The position numbers were made by a program, and so were the translations under genes. Positions 50,941-61,408 of a DNA stretch of 64,000 nt are shown in pieces; positions within the stretch are counted from its first letter, which is position 1; every line of letters starts with the position of its first letter. Source of the stretch: Leuctra nigra (Eukaryota > Arthropoda > Insecta > Plecoptera > Leuctridae); assembly GCA_934045905.1 (NCBI GenBank), contig OW203768.1, positions 34,625,060 through 34,689,059 of the forward strand. Reading direction: 5' to 3'. The notes under the pieces were generated by a model. It was given only the letters and a program-made list of their open reading frames with translations, did not search any database and was not told the DNA's origin.

Positions 50941-52340
50941 CAGTGCCGGACTGGCTCGTCAGGGGCCTCGGCGGCTATTATTACTATTTAAAAGTATTTT
51001 GGAGAAAGCTTATCACCAACCTGCCCCGCAGGGCGATTTTTGGATTTTTAAAAGTTTAAAATGAAATTTTAAAACAATTTGGTGATTTTTTAAGTTCATT
51101 TTTTCACAAGAAAAACATAACAGATAGGCCTGCCAATAATGGCAGGGCGCTTTTTGATTTACTGTCATTCTTAAAATGATTTTGGGATTATGTAAACTTG
51201 TATTTTTCAAAATGAGGCTAACAGAAAGTGAAGTCAAATGTACCCAAATTCTGCCCCGCAGAGAAAATTTTCAATTTCAGTCACTTTTAAAACGATTTTG
51301 CGATTATAAAAACGTGTATTAGTTTGAGCTAAGATGCTATCAACGATTGAAATTAAAGAATTAACCCAGCCTGCCCCGCAGGGCGAATTTTGATAATTTG
51401 TATTTATTTAAGCGATTTTGTGATCTAAAAATGTGTATTTGGCACCAAATGTCAAACATAAAGTTAATGGAAAATAAAAATAATGATTTTCCGTCGCCAT
51501 TAGCCTCGCTGCAGAACAGTGCGTCGTTAAGCCTCAGATGAAAAAAAATTGAAAATGCGACAAACCTGCCCCGCAGGGCCCTTTTTGGATTTTTGTTTAT
51601 TTCCAAAAGATTTTGGGATTGTAAAATCGTGTATTTGACTTCAAAATGTCCAAATATAAGAGGCCCCCGCCAGCCCCGCAGGGCGCTTTTGAAATTTTAT
51701 AATTTTTAATTTGTTTTTGGGACTTTAAAAATTTGTATTTTGCTGCATAATGCGTAGGTAACAAAAAGTTAATGAAGACAAATTTAAATGCCCCCAGCCT
51801 GTTGAGCGCTTCTCGAATTTTGTAATTATTAAATCATTTTGGGATGTAAAAATGAGTATTGGTTGGGCTGCAAAATGTACAACATAAATAGTATATTAAA
51901 TGATGTTCATACTAAGAGGCCCCCAGACTGGCGAGCAGATTTTTTTAGATTTTTGTTAATTTTCAATTGATTTTGGGATTGCAAAATCGTGTACCTAAAT
52001 GGCTTCAAAATGCTCAAAATGCTGTTATTGGAAGAACCATTTAAATAGAAGAGGCCCCCAGCCTGTCCCGAAGAGCACTTTTTGAACTTTTGTAATATAT
52101 ATGAATCGTTTTGGGATTGTAAAAATGTATATTTGGCTGCAAAACGTTCACCATGAAGTTAATGGAAGATGGGTTTATTTGAGGCCCCCAACCTGACACG
52201 CAAGGCGCTCTTTTACTTCTGGTATCTTTCAATGGATTTTTTGATGATAAAAAAGTATGTTATACACAATCTAGGGGCCTCAATAGCCAGGGGCCTCGGC
52301 GGCGATCGCCGCCTAGCCGCCAGGGGCCAGTCCGGCCCTG
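50941..52340. mobile_element. 1400-bp hAT-type element carrying a minisatellite, TSD ACTGAATA
   Basis: Ends are CAGTGCCGGACTGGC and the inverse GCCAGTCCGGCCCTG. ACTGAATA flanks both sides (50933-50940 and 52341-52348). GGGGCCTCGGCGGC occurs near both ends. The interior consists of about ten units spaced at 105-195 bp, each with CCTGCCCCGCAGGGCG-like sequence, then TTTTGGATTTTT and GATTTTGGGATT. Short frames in it are by-products. The 8-bp TSD and CAG..G ends place it in hAT. Confidence 0.88.
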
Positions 52341-52348
52341 ACTGAATA

Positions 52349-53139
52349 ACGAACCGGAACACTGGGACTAGGATTTAACAATGAGTTGTCTTCCCCAGTT
52401 ATCAATATTTATAAATCTACCGCCATACACTGAAGTTACGTCAAATCACACAGAGAGCAGCACTAACCGACGATGTTAGTGCTGCCATCATACGGAGAAA
52501 TTCGGCCATCTAAAGCGGACAGCCGTTCAAAACTTCTCAAGACTTATAAATAATGGACTTATTTTTATGAATCAACCAATGCCAATAAATAAATGCATTT
52601 ACAATCAAGTTCTATACAACAATCATGTGCGCATATAATTTCATACAATAGCAGTCTAGCCGGAGTGTTATTGCATCCCGGGCCCCTACAAGCAAAGTCT
52701 AGAGTTTCTAGTAGCCTACTAGAAAGCATTTTACTGTCAGTTTTCATATTCAACCAGAATTTTTACTGTCTCCACTTTGATTTACAGGCCGACATGTTTG
52801 TCCTTTTCATCCCAATAGGTTAAAAAAAAAGACTAATAACGGTGCAATGTAAAAAACCAAAAATACTTGAGAAATTGAGGTTGCAAACAGACTACACATT
52901 GCTACTTCCACTTCTTCAGTCAGAAGTCACAGAAACTGATGAGGAAGTTGAGGAGTGGGAGGGGGAAAAATGCTGGACAATGAATGATGAAACAGATTTA
53001 ATAAAGTACATAAAATGATCACAATACAAAACATAAATATCTTGTAGTAGTAGTAGTAGTGTAACTGTAATGTGAAAGGGAGTAGACAGTGAGGTAATTT
53101 TGAGCACATGAAGATTCTGTTATCTTTGTTGAATAATAG
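52349..53139. other. No recognised gene; short hairpin at 52457-52485
   Basis: GCAGCACTAAC and GTTAGTGCTGC pair over 11 bases around a 7-base loop. A TAG microsatellite lies at about 53045-53060. Otherwise featureless. Confidence 0.5.
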
Positions 53140-53480
53140 GGAGGACTTGGGGAGGGGTCGACCAAAGAGGGCCGGGAGTCCAGCACTGGTGGGAAAGCCC
53201 GGTCCGATCAGGGGGCTTCGGGCCAGTGGGACTGGACTACAGGGGATCACCATCTTGAGGGGGGAGGCAGACCGGAGGGGCCAGCGAATTTGTGGAGGGC
53301 ATCGGACCAGGTCGACCTTGAACTGCTCTTAGTTGGAACCAGCCCATAATGTGGGTTGGCCCCTGAAGCCCCAACACTGCATTAAGGTGGCAGTCCATCA
53401 GGGGGTGCGCTGGAGAGGGCCTGGGAATTGGTCGACCCTGCTGGCTGCTCTTGGTCTGTCGAGCCGGGGAAACCCGAACT
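53140..53480. mobile_element. Retroposon fragment related to 50043-50524
   Basis: Shares, in the same order and orientation, AGTCCAGCACTGGTGGGAA, GGGGATCACCATCTTGAGGG, CTGGCTGCTCTTGGTCTG-type blocks and AAGGTGGCAGTCCATCAGGGGG. No flanking duplication found. Possibly the 3' region of an unclassified LINE or a SINE. Confidence 0.6.
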
Positions 53481-53604
53481 TCACTGCTTGGCTGAGTCCA
53501 CTTCTTTAACTCGTTCACATCTGCAGCAAGCAAGAGAACAGCATTACATTTACATCTTCAAATAGACCGTCGGGGCAAGTCCCAGAATGTGAAACATTGC
53601 CAGG

Positions 53605-53713
53605 GTCCTGATTCGACAACTGCATTGCTAGTCGCCTAGCAATTATTTCAATGTTAAGTATATGGAAGAAATCGCTAGGTGACCAGCAATTGAGTAGGTA
53701 GTAGAATCAGGAC
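53605..53713. mobile_element. 109-bp foldback MITE
   Basis: Starts GTCCTGATTCGAC and ends in the near-inverse GTAGAATCAGGAC. Matching arms extend inward through AATTGCTGGTC(A/G)CCTAGCGAT-like sequence. Target duplication not clear. Confidence 0.7.
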
Positions 53714-53893
53714 TTAGTACAAACAAAAAGGGACAATACATACAGCGGAGTAGAGAAAGAAAGGCAAATAATTTTAATGGTAATTTTTGGAAGATTTTTT
53801 TTATGGAATAAAAAAATAAAAATATTTATATATAAGTATTATAATAATGTAATAATTTTTTTTATGTTTTTTATGTAATTTTGGATGTAATTT

Positions 53894-54331
53894 TTGGATG
53901 AAGAATGGCGTGCATTTAAAGCAGCTCTAGAGGACATAGCTAAAAAGACCTGTGGGAGAGCTGGAGGAAAAAAGAGACGGAAAGAAACACCATGGTGGAA
54001 TGAAAGGGTGAGAGAGGCAGTGCGGAGGAAAAAGGAGGCGTGGAGAAGGAAGGAAGAGTCCCATACGGAAGAAAACATCAAGGACTATGGGGAAAGCAAG
54101 AGAGTGGTAAAGATCATAGTAGAGGAGAAGAAAATATCAATGCAAGAGTTTGCAAACAGGTTGGAGAATGACTTTGACGGAAATAAGAGACTGCTGTACA
54201 GTATAATCAAGGCGAAACGACATACTGGGGAGACTCAAACCCTAATGAAGAATGAGGGTGGTGGTTTCACAAACAGACCGGAGGAGATAAAAACAATGTG
54301 GAAAGAGTACTTTAAGGTAGAACCACCATAA
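53894..54331 (+). pseudogene. LINE ORF2 fragment, endonuclease-polymerase linker
   Basis: A basic, coiled-coil-like stretch with PWWNERVREAVRRKKEAW near residues 33-50 and FTNRPEEIKTMWKEYF near the end. Both are landmarks of the region between endonuclease and reverse transcriptase in many insect LINEs. LINE homology stops at about 54313 (KEYF); the last residues come from the inserted element. The 5' part, including any endonuclease, is missing. Confidence 0.8.
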
Positions 54332-57206
54332 CCTCAATGTTTCCGATTTACTTGAAATTTTGGTGACTTATTGATAATCATGCAATACACAATCCATGAA
54401 AAAATGAAACACTTCTCGTGTCCAGTTTCTGAGATAAATTGATTTATCTCCCCCATGTTATCTTATGGCGGAAAAAGAAAATCGCGTCATTTTAAGGCTA
54501 AAATGAAGATCTATTTTTTTTGTCTCGATAGATTTGAGCAAAAAACTTTTTTATGGTAGACATATGGACATACTAGCAGGAAAAAAATTGAAAACAATAC
54601 CAACGTGTGCTATTTTAAAAGTTATATACCAAATTCGAAATGATTTTCCTATACCTCCCATGTTAAAGTTTTGTTTATCCTCTGATAACATAAAATTGAA
54701 AACTCATTGTTGGACTGGAGTTGCAAACTACAGAACATTAAATGAGTCTGTTGTACTTAAATATAGTTGAAATGTAGGAAAACGTTTTTTGAACTTGTAA
54801 TTTCAAGAATTTTTTTATTTTGTATATGTCGATCGATTGCTCCCCCTTAAAGGGGAACAAAATAAGTTTAGTGATATTTCAGTGTCAGAATGTTGTATGT
54901 GTTCATATAACATAGACATGCTTGTTGGTTATGAAAAAAAATCGTAACACACCTTGGCAGACGTTCTTGCGCAACGCTACGAGAACGATGACGTCACTGG
55001 GGCGTCGCACGGGTGGCTATGCATTGGTTATATGGGTGCCGCGTGAGTTTGTATGCATGCATGCAAGTCAGTCTATATTCATTCATGCACTAACTTATGA
55101 TGTACAATGTGATTCGAAGATCTAATAATAGTATCATACTATTTCATAATGCCCCAGTGCCTTGTTTACAGCTGTAATAGTAAGGAAAAGGTATGCCATC
55201 GCCGCGAACATTTTACCGCTTCCCTAATAGAAAGAAAGCGCCGAAACGATTCACTGTTTTGTAAGCTAAATCCAAAGCTAAATCGCTCAGGGACAACTAT
55301 GAACCTATTGACAGGCCTCGTGTTTGCCCGAAACATCGTAATCAGCCAGACATTTTAAAAGTTGAATTATCAGGTGATTATGTGAGCTAAAAACCGCCAC
55401 AATGTATACCTATTGGATATAAATCTGAAGCAGCAAGAGAAAATTATTCTTCCTTCGTTTCAGAGTCTTTTCTACGATCTGATTGATCTGATGATATAAA
55501 TGATTGAATTATCATGTTCAAATAGATGGGTTTATAGAGACACACACATCCAATTCCCGTCTTATCTCGTCAATTGTCTCACTTTCCCGATGACACAAAC
55601 ATTCAAAATCACTCGACATTGCTTTCGTTATTTTAGTTTCAGTATATTCCATCTTCAGAATGTTTTATGACTGAGTTAAACTATAAAAATGCTTGGAGGT
55701 AATAAATTAAATCATTACACACTTGCGAAACTTGCATGCGTAGATCTCAGAAATGTGAAGCCTCACCCAAGAGGCCCTGATATGTTTATGAGTTGTAGGC
55801 GTAAGTTTGTATGCTTCACATGAAAATCAGTCGAGTTCCTGCAGTCACCGAGTCAGGATGTAAAGTGTAATTCAAATTTGTCTAGTATAATCCGATTTAA
55901 TAATGCCTCGGTGCTCGTTTTATGGTTGTAATAATTCAGAAAAAACAGTGCCTCGGGTATCATTATACCGCTACCCGAATAGGAATAGATCACCCAAACG
56001 ATTTGCTGTGTGGAAAGCGAGATCGTTCAGAGACAACTTCGAACCTAGTGACGATTCACGTGTTTGCTCGAAACACTTTTTACCCGAGGATTTTAATCAG
56101 TCCGACATTTTAAAATACCGATTATTGGGTGATTCTTCCGGTAGAAAAAAAATAAATTTGAACCCGGGGACAGTCCCAACTCAGTGTTTAAAAGGTGAAC
56201 ATGAACGTGACAGCTCACACGTGCCCGATCAACCCGTAGCCGTTCAACCCGTACCAGCAGCTAAAGAAAGTCGTGCAACTCGCTATGAAAGAAAGCGCAA
56301 AAAACAAATGGTAGATGACCTCTTGACAACAAACCCACCCTCTCCTATACCCGGGACTTCAGGCGCTTTGACAGCCCCGAGTCATCCATCCCCTATGGTG
56401 ATCGGCGAAGATTATCCGTGGACAAATACGTGTGATGCAGGTGTGCAGTGCGAATTAGGCTCGCAAGAAATATATCGTTTCTGTTCTGAGAGTGATAGTG
56501 AGTCGGAAACTGAGAAGCAAGATTTGGATGTTTCGTTTAGACTGGACCCGGAAGAAGAAACATCAGATAGTGAGGACTCCGTTGACGATCAAACCGACAG
56601 TGAAAATGACAGTGACAGTGATAATACTACTCAACATTTATTTTATTTTGTATTTTGGAGCTGTTTGTCCACCCTGTTTAGACTGTGCCGTGAATGTGGG
56701 GCTCTTGTTATAAAAACTAAGAGGTGGAGTCGAGGGGCTTTGCTAGGGGTGACGACCACGTGTGAAGCAGGCCATAAATTACACTGGCGATCTCAGACTA
56801 TGAAGGGCAATCAACCCAAAGGCAATGTGGCTATTGCGTCAGCCCTGATGCTAACAGGTGTTAATTTCACAGCATTTTCTCAATTTGCAAATACACTGAA
56901 ACTGCTTTGTTTTTCACGCACTACTTTCGATCAACTAATTAAAAGGTATTTTCAAACCGAAGTTGAAAAAGTGTGGGTGGAACAACGAACAGAGATGATC
57001 AATAATTTGCGTGAAGATGAAAATGTGCGTTTAGCAGGGGATGGTCAATTCGATAGCCCTGGTTTCTGCGCTAAATACTGCACATACACCATAATGGATC
57101 TCAGTACATCTCAAATTGTAGATTTTAAAATTATTCAGAAAGGCCAAATGACTGGAGATCTTGAGAAAAATGCTTGCCAAGAACTTATTCAAGGACTGGT
57201 GCCTAG
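54314..57206 (+). mobile_element. THAP-transposase DNA element (Kolobok-type, inferred), 3'-truncated
   Basis: Inserted in the LINE at a TTAA (54313-54316), the target preferred by Kolobok elements. The left end reads GGTAGAACCACCATAACC. It carries a long non-coding leader, a broken THAP copy at 55149-55375 and an intact THAP-transposase frame from 55903. The element stops abruptly at about 57204, inside the transposase, where LINE sequence resumes. The right TIR and second TTAA are gone. A short direct repeat, GGTGCCTAGAG, sits on the junction. Confidence 0.7.
55149..55375 (+). pseudogene. Decayed THAP-domain copy upstream of the intact one
   Basis: Starts MPQCLVYSCNS and aligns at DNA level with the first 225 bases of the frame at 55903, but with frameshifts and a stop. 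CCGAAACATCG corresponds to the CSKH motif of the intact copy. The flanks upstream of the two ATGs also match (GAGTTTGTATGC... against AAGTTTGTATGC..., then TAATGCC). It is a tandem duplication of leader plus THAP exon at 755-bp spacing, one copy degenerate. Confidence 0.75.
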
Positions 57207-57216
57207 AGGTGCCTAG
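55903..57216 (+). CDS. THAP-domain DDE transposase, C-terminally truncated
   Basis: 437 residues. A THAP zinc finger occupies residues 1-92: C4, C9, then W37, C55, H58 with F59, and the closing LNPGTVPT. This domain binds transposon ends. A basic stretch at about 128-135 may be a nuclear localisation signal. An acidic serine-rich linker follows (about 195-240), then a second Cys/His cluster (CRECG...CEAGH, about 262-295). The start of an RNase H-like core is seen: AGDGQFDSPG at 378-387 with the first catalytic Asp at 380 or 384, then the TYTIMD strand. The second Asp and the Glu are missing because the frame runs into LINE DNA; VPRGA is at or beyond the junction. Superfamily Kolobok is inferred from THAP plus TTAA; a P-type THAP9 relative is less likely. 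Predicted inactive for transposition, but the THAP domain could still bind DNA. Confidence 0.8.
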   Translation: MPRCSFYGCNNSEKTVPRVSLYRYPNRNRSPKRFAVWKARSFRDNFEPSDDSRVCSKHFLPEDFNQSDILKYRLLGDSSGRKKINLNPGTVPTQCLKGEHERDSSHVPDQPVAVQPVPAAKESRATRYERKRKKQMVDDLLTTNPPSPIPGTSGALTAPSHPSPMVIGEDYPWTNTCDAGVQCELGSQEIYRFCSESDSESETEKQDLDVSFRLDPEEETSDSEDSVDDQTDSENDSDSDNTTQHLFYFVFWSCLSTLFRLCRECGALVIKTKRWSRGALLGVTTTCEAGHKLHWRSQTMKGNQPKGNVAIASALMLTGVNFTAFSQFANTLKLLCFSRTTFDQLIKRYFQTEVEKVWVEQRTEMINNLREDENVRLAGDGQFDSPGFCAKYCTYTIMDLSTSQIVDFKIIQKGQMTGDLEKNACQELIQGLVPRGA

Positions 57217-57884
57217 AGAAGAAAGGTGTGGACAGTGGAGTGATACAAAGAATCCAAAGTATGTATAAGAAAAACAGTAGCTGCGTGCAGACGGGAGTGG
57301 GAAAAACGGACTGGTTCGAAGTGAGGGAGGGACTAAAGCAAGGGAGTGTATTGTCACCAACATTATTTACAGTGGTAATGGATGAGATGCTGAGAGAGGT
57401 CGAGCCGGATTACCAAGAGGACACCCGCACACTCATATATGCAGACGATGTTCTTGTGTGGGCAGAGACCGAGGAAGAGTTGCAAGAGAAACTCAACAGG
57501 TGGGAAGAAGTGTCAGCAAAATATGGACTAGAAATCAGTAGAGAAAAAAGCGAAACCATGGTTATGGAAAAGCAACAGAAGACACGGTGCCGGATGCAGA
57601 TGCGAGGAGAGGAACTGACAGAAAAAGACGAGTTTAAATATCTAGGCAGTGTATTGGCAAAGGATGGAAAGGTGGACAAGGAGATCGAGAGGAGGGCGAG
57701 AGCAGCAGAAGTGTTTTACCAGAGTGTAAGGAAGCTACTGTGGAATGAAGATGTCCAGAGGTGCTGTACAGAACCTACTATGTACCAATCTTAACATATG
57801 CAGCAGTAACTTGGCCAATGGGAGGGAAGGAAGAAATGAAAATGCAGGCTGCGGAAATGAAGTTCCTGAGAAGTGTGGCAGGAG
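57207..57884 (+). pseudogene. LINE reverse transcriptase fragment with YADD box
   Basis: Resumes at CLEKKGVDSGVIQ and continues with GLKQGSVLSPTLF (motif 4/B), then LIYADDVLVWAE, the YADD catalytic box. EKSETMVME and FKYLGSVLAKDG (motifs D and E) follow. A single frameshift near 57760 moves the downstream thumb region, recognisable as YVPILTYAAVTW and FLRSVAGV, into another frame. The first-Asp motif is missing. The clade is not certain (RTE, I or Jockey related). Confidence 0.85.
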
Positions 57885-58431
57885 TAGTGATGTAAAATGC
57901 TCGAGCATATTCTTTTTGAGAATATTCTCGTAACGTCGAGCCTACTTTCAAACACATATGAAACTGATGTTCAACAGATCGATCTGATATTGTGTACACA
58001 CACAACAAATGAGTGGTCTCAAGTATATTTTTAGAACAAGATCCTGTGATCTCGTTCTAAAAATCTGTGATTTTTGAAAATTAACAAGGAACCGTTTGAT
58101 CGCTAAAACTTCAACTGAAAACATGGATATTGGGACCAATATTTTAGGAATTTTTTGAGATTTTCATACCAGTCTGCGACGAAATTCAAGATCGGTTTGA
58201 GGAGTTGCGCGTATCCGTGCTCGCTCATGCTCGCTATCCCTGCCTATGTATTGCACAGCCTTCCAAGGCCATAAATGGTGCAAAAACATTCAAACTTGAA
58301 CTTTTTATATATAATAATAATTTTCAAACCTCTGGTAAGAATATTCTCAAATACTCTCGGAGAATAATCTCTTTGAGAATATTCTCGAGAATATTCTCGA
58401 GCACGGAGAATATTCTCGGCTCACATCTCTA
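57885..58431. mobile_element. 547-bp hAT-type MITE with 8-bp TSD inside the LINE
   Basis: GGCAGGAG lies on both sides (57877-57884 and 58432-58439), and removing the insert restores the LINE frame at VAGVTKMD. Ends are TAGTGATGT and the inverse of TAGAGATGTGAGC, with GAGAATATTCTC palindromes just inside both. The middle, about 58065-58235, matches the interior and 3' part of the GAGCG element at 37081-37975 in inverse orientation, so this MITE appears to be a chimera. Confidence 0.9.
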
Positions 58432-58834
58432 GGCAGGAGTGACGAAGATGGACAAGGTGAGGAGTGCAAAGATTAGAAAGGACCTAGAAGTGGAGTCTCT
58501 TAGATTTAAACTTGGAAAAGAGAGGCTAAGATGGTACGGACATATGAAGAGGATGGGAGAAGAGAGGATACCATATAGAGAGGCAGAGCGTGCAGCCATG
58601 GGTGGCAGAAGAAAGGCAGGAAGACCTAGAACTAAATGGATCAAAGGAATTGAGGCAGCCGCTGAAGAAAGAGGAGAGTGTTGGGGAGTAATTACAACAG
58701 AGAAGTGGTGGGAAGACAGAAAGAGATGGAGGGAACTGGTGGAAAGAGAGGAGCCTGAAGAAGTGGAAGAAGAGATTGAAGAAGTGTGGAGTGTCGGACT
58801 TGGCAAGTCGGCTCTGAGAACACAAGTGTCCTAG
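58432..58834 (+). pseudogene. LINE C-terminal fragment
   Basis: Continues VAGVTKMDKVRSAKI, then LRWYGHMKRMGEERIP and AGRPRTKWIKGIE, the W-[YF]-GH-[VM]-x-R and GRPRxxW landmarks of the post-polymerase region of many invertebrate LINEs. Ends at TAG (58832-58834). About 75 bases of 3' UTR follow, then a TTA-rich tail. Confidence 0.85.
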
Positions 58835-58929
58835 AACATTGGTGGGATCATCCCACCCCCTGACCCGACAATAGTTGGAAGCAGGGTCGCGATATTTATT
58901 ATTATTTATTTAATTTTATGGTTCAAAAA

Positions 58930-60652
58930 AATGTAAGAAAAAATTATTTGGTAACTGCGCTCACTATGGGAAAATTCCTTTGATTGGGTGCAGTTTCCTG
59001 GAGTCTGGCTACAATATAACGTAGCGAAGCTGGTTTCTAAAATTCAACGGGAATCCCATTGCGTCTTCCCACATGAACAAAAGCAACTTCAACAGCTACG
59101 GTACAGGCCAAGAGCAAGAAAGAGCAAGGATGTGATGCGTAGCGTAAAAGATAACGCATCTGGGAAGTATTTCTACCAAGTCACACTCTTCAATTTGAAT
59201 ATCACAAGGAAAATCCTTAGAGGTCTGTTCGTAATCATCTCAGTTTACCAGTTATCATTCATAGTTCTCAGACAGGGATAACTTTGTCATCATTGAAGAT
59301 TATCGACATTGACACTCGATATTAAGTATAATGGAAACTGTATGTAGTGGACATTCATAATCTATGTCCTAGATATTCCTTACAGAACGTTAAATGGCAC
59401 CCAAATCAAGTGCAATTTGCCATGTGATAGAACAGTAGTTTTCCTAACATAAGCTGAACAACATATTGGAACGAACATAGAAAGTATGTACAGAGCAGAA
59501 CATATCAATAGCATTGACTTCCGCTCTAGGGGATTTGCAAGTTTCGTCGATGTCTAGTAACAAACAAAACCGGCCCGTTCTCACGGCTAGACCAAGGTCA
59601 AATTCTTCACTCGGTCAGCTGAACATTTGGAGAGATTGCATGGAAACCTGACAAAACACAACAATATGCTTTCGATGCTTTTGTATTATAAATATGTGAC
59701 ACAGCGTAGCATTAAACAAAATTAATAATGTCTTTATATTGCCATAATTTGGTAAGGCAGTGAGGCCTCCGACATCGGCGAAAGCATTCAGTGCTGCAGC
59801 TATAGCAGTCACGAATCCCATATAGATCGGAAGTCAATGTCAATAGCGTCATGAACTTACCAAAATTATGTGCTCGTTTCGTCTTTCCTCGAACATTACT
59901 CAAGTAGGTTAACATCATTTGAGAGAGTATTTTGCGACCCTCCGTAGAGTAGAGACCAGCAGTATCTTGGCATAACTCTGTGGAGCAAAAACGAATGCTT
60001 AAATGAGCATTCTGAACTGGTTTATGCGTAATGATCAGTAATTGCTTATTCATACATGATTTGTTTAATATCTTTCATGCACAACTTTATCTTAACTAAG
60101 AAAACAATTGCCCTAAACACGTCATGCTATTGCTGCATCTCACCGGCCTGCTTGCCCTACGCCGAGATTTCAAGGTGGGGGGAGGAGCCTATTCCTATTG
60201 CATTCAGAGGGGGGTGAAACTAGCCTATACCCAATTTCTTATAGAAATTGCATTGTGTCCCTTCCTTCGATTATAAGCTATCCAATGTCATGTTGTTATC
60301 GTTGTATCAGTTTACCAATTATCAGTCACAGTTCTCAGACAGGGATAACTTTGTCATCATTAACGATTAACAGTAATGACATCGGATAGAGCTGTTAAAA
60401 GGCGACTAGTTCTTTAAAACATCAACAGGGTTCCCAGTCGACTCACAAAAATATAGACAATTTTGCTAAAAAAATATGGGTCCATAAATGGGATTTTATG
60501 GGTTTTAAAGGGTACATTTCTAATCAAATATTACCTAGATGCATTTACATAGTAGGTAACTGCCTTTTGTCAAAATTCTATCTAGATCTTTTGGAGATCT
60601 TTCATCCCGGTATTTTTGTACCTAATGTTTGGTGATGTAGTTTCCTCTGCAG
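58930..60652. other. No recognised gene; one 56-bp direct repeat
   Basis: 59240-59294 and 60307-60361 share TCAGTTTACCA, TTATCA, AGTTCTCAGACAGGGATAAC and TTTGTCATCATT at high identity, 1067 bases apart in the same orientation. No element boundary was identified between them. Confidence 0.5.
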
Positions 60653-60760
60653 TGCTTCGGTCCCAAGGACAACCCTTGGGAAGTAGAATCTAAGTTGAAC
60701 TGCCCAGAAGCCACCAAGCTGGTCCTGCACAAAAACATCTTGAATAAGCTTTATGTATGA
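60653..60760 (+). CDS. Candidate terminal exon, 35 codons and stop
   Basis: A strong acceptor (tagtttcctctgcag) precedes TGC and an open frame beginning CFGPKDNPWEVES and ending LNKLYV, with TGA at 60758-60760. The reading looks coding (mixed amino acids, GC higher than flanks) but I do not recognise it, and no matching upstream exon was found. Could be the last exon of an unknown gene or transposase, or chance. Confidence 0.3.
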   Translation, partial: CFGPKDNPWEVESKLNCPEATKLVLHKNILNKLYV

Positions 60761-61400
60761 CAGGGACAGCCAAGGTTACTGAAATACAAACTTTTGGAAT
60801 ACACCCTGCACATGGCATCAATGGGGGTCAGGGGAAGGGCCCCCCAGCAACACTCAGGGTTCGGGTCGGTCTGGCCCAGGAAAATGTTGAATTTCAAGAA
60901 TGAATTGTTTTATGAGTTTTGGGCTTCAAATTTAAGCTATATTTCCACCTAAAACTGCTAGGTTATTACGGAAATTTAGTTGAAAGTTATTAGGTAGTTT
61001 CAATATTTCTTCTCAAATATTTAAACATCTAACATATTATCATCTGGCAACCCTGTGCAAGCGATATGGCAGCGGGAGATATTTAAAATTATAAATAATA
61101 AATATTGTGTTTTGAAGTTCAAAATTCAGAAATCCGGGACTATGCTATCCCGAAATTATTGCCAATTCTGTGAAAAGGACAACAATCCCGAAAAATCGGG
61201 GACAGATGGCAATCCTAGTTTAGAGTGACAATACTTTGAGAAAACACGCTAAATTTCATTTGTAACATTGCACATGATGTTATCATGTGTCATACGCGGG
61301 TCCGGGCCTGTAATTTTACAAGTAGCTTGTGGACCATTTCTATGTGTTTTGGACAGTTTACGGCGATTTGATACCTAGTCAATACTTGTTAATTAAACAT
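60761..61400. other. No recognised gene
   Basis: Contains a stretch at about 60865-60900 resembling 42640-42690 (GGTC...AAAATGTTGAATTTC...GAAT), probably a dispersed repeat. Otherwise featureless. Confidence 0.4.
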
Positions 61401-61408
61401 ATAATAAT

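Larger units (their letters stand above)
53890..58930 (+). mobile_element. LINE broken by two nested elements
   Basis: Pieces of one non-LTR retrotransposon polyprotein lie in order and orientation: 53894-54313 (linker), 57207-57884 (reverse transcriptase palm) and 58432-58834 (C-terminal region), with a TTATTATTTATTTAA tail ending about 58910. The first gap holds a THAP transposase element, the second a 547-bp hAT-type MITE. About 250 residues of the polymerase, including the early motifs, are missing between pieces one and two. Endonuclease sequence is also absent, so the copy is dead. Confidence 0.85.

Noticed and set aside
51013..52232. Several minus-strand ORFs with SKxALRGRLG-like endings
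   Set aside because: They repeat because of the minisatellite unit inside the hAT element; interrupted in every unit.
55903..57216. Intact active transposase
   Set aside because: The frame ends just after the first catalytic Asp region and the last codons belong to the junction; the rest of the catalytic core and the right terminus are missing.
57031..57363. Minus-strand 110-codon ORF spanning the transposase-LINE junction
   Set aside because: Crosses two unrelated elements and is antisense to recognised coding sequence.
58429..58806. Minus-strand Ser-rich ORF
   Set aside because: Antisense shadow of the LINE C-terminal frame, whose GAG/AAG codons read as Leu/Ser on the other strand.
59240..60361. 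LTR retrotransposon bounded by the 56-bp direct repeats
   Set aside because: The repeats are too short for LTRs, lack TG...CA ends, and no gag-pol sequence lies between them.
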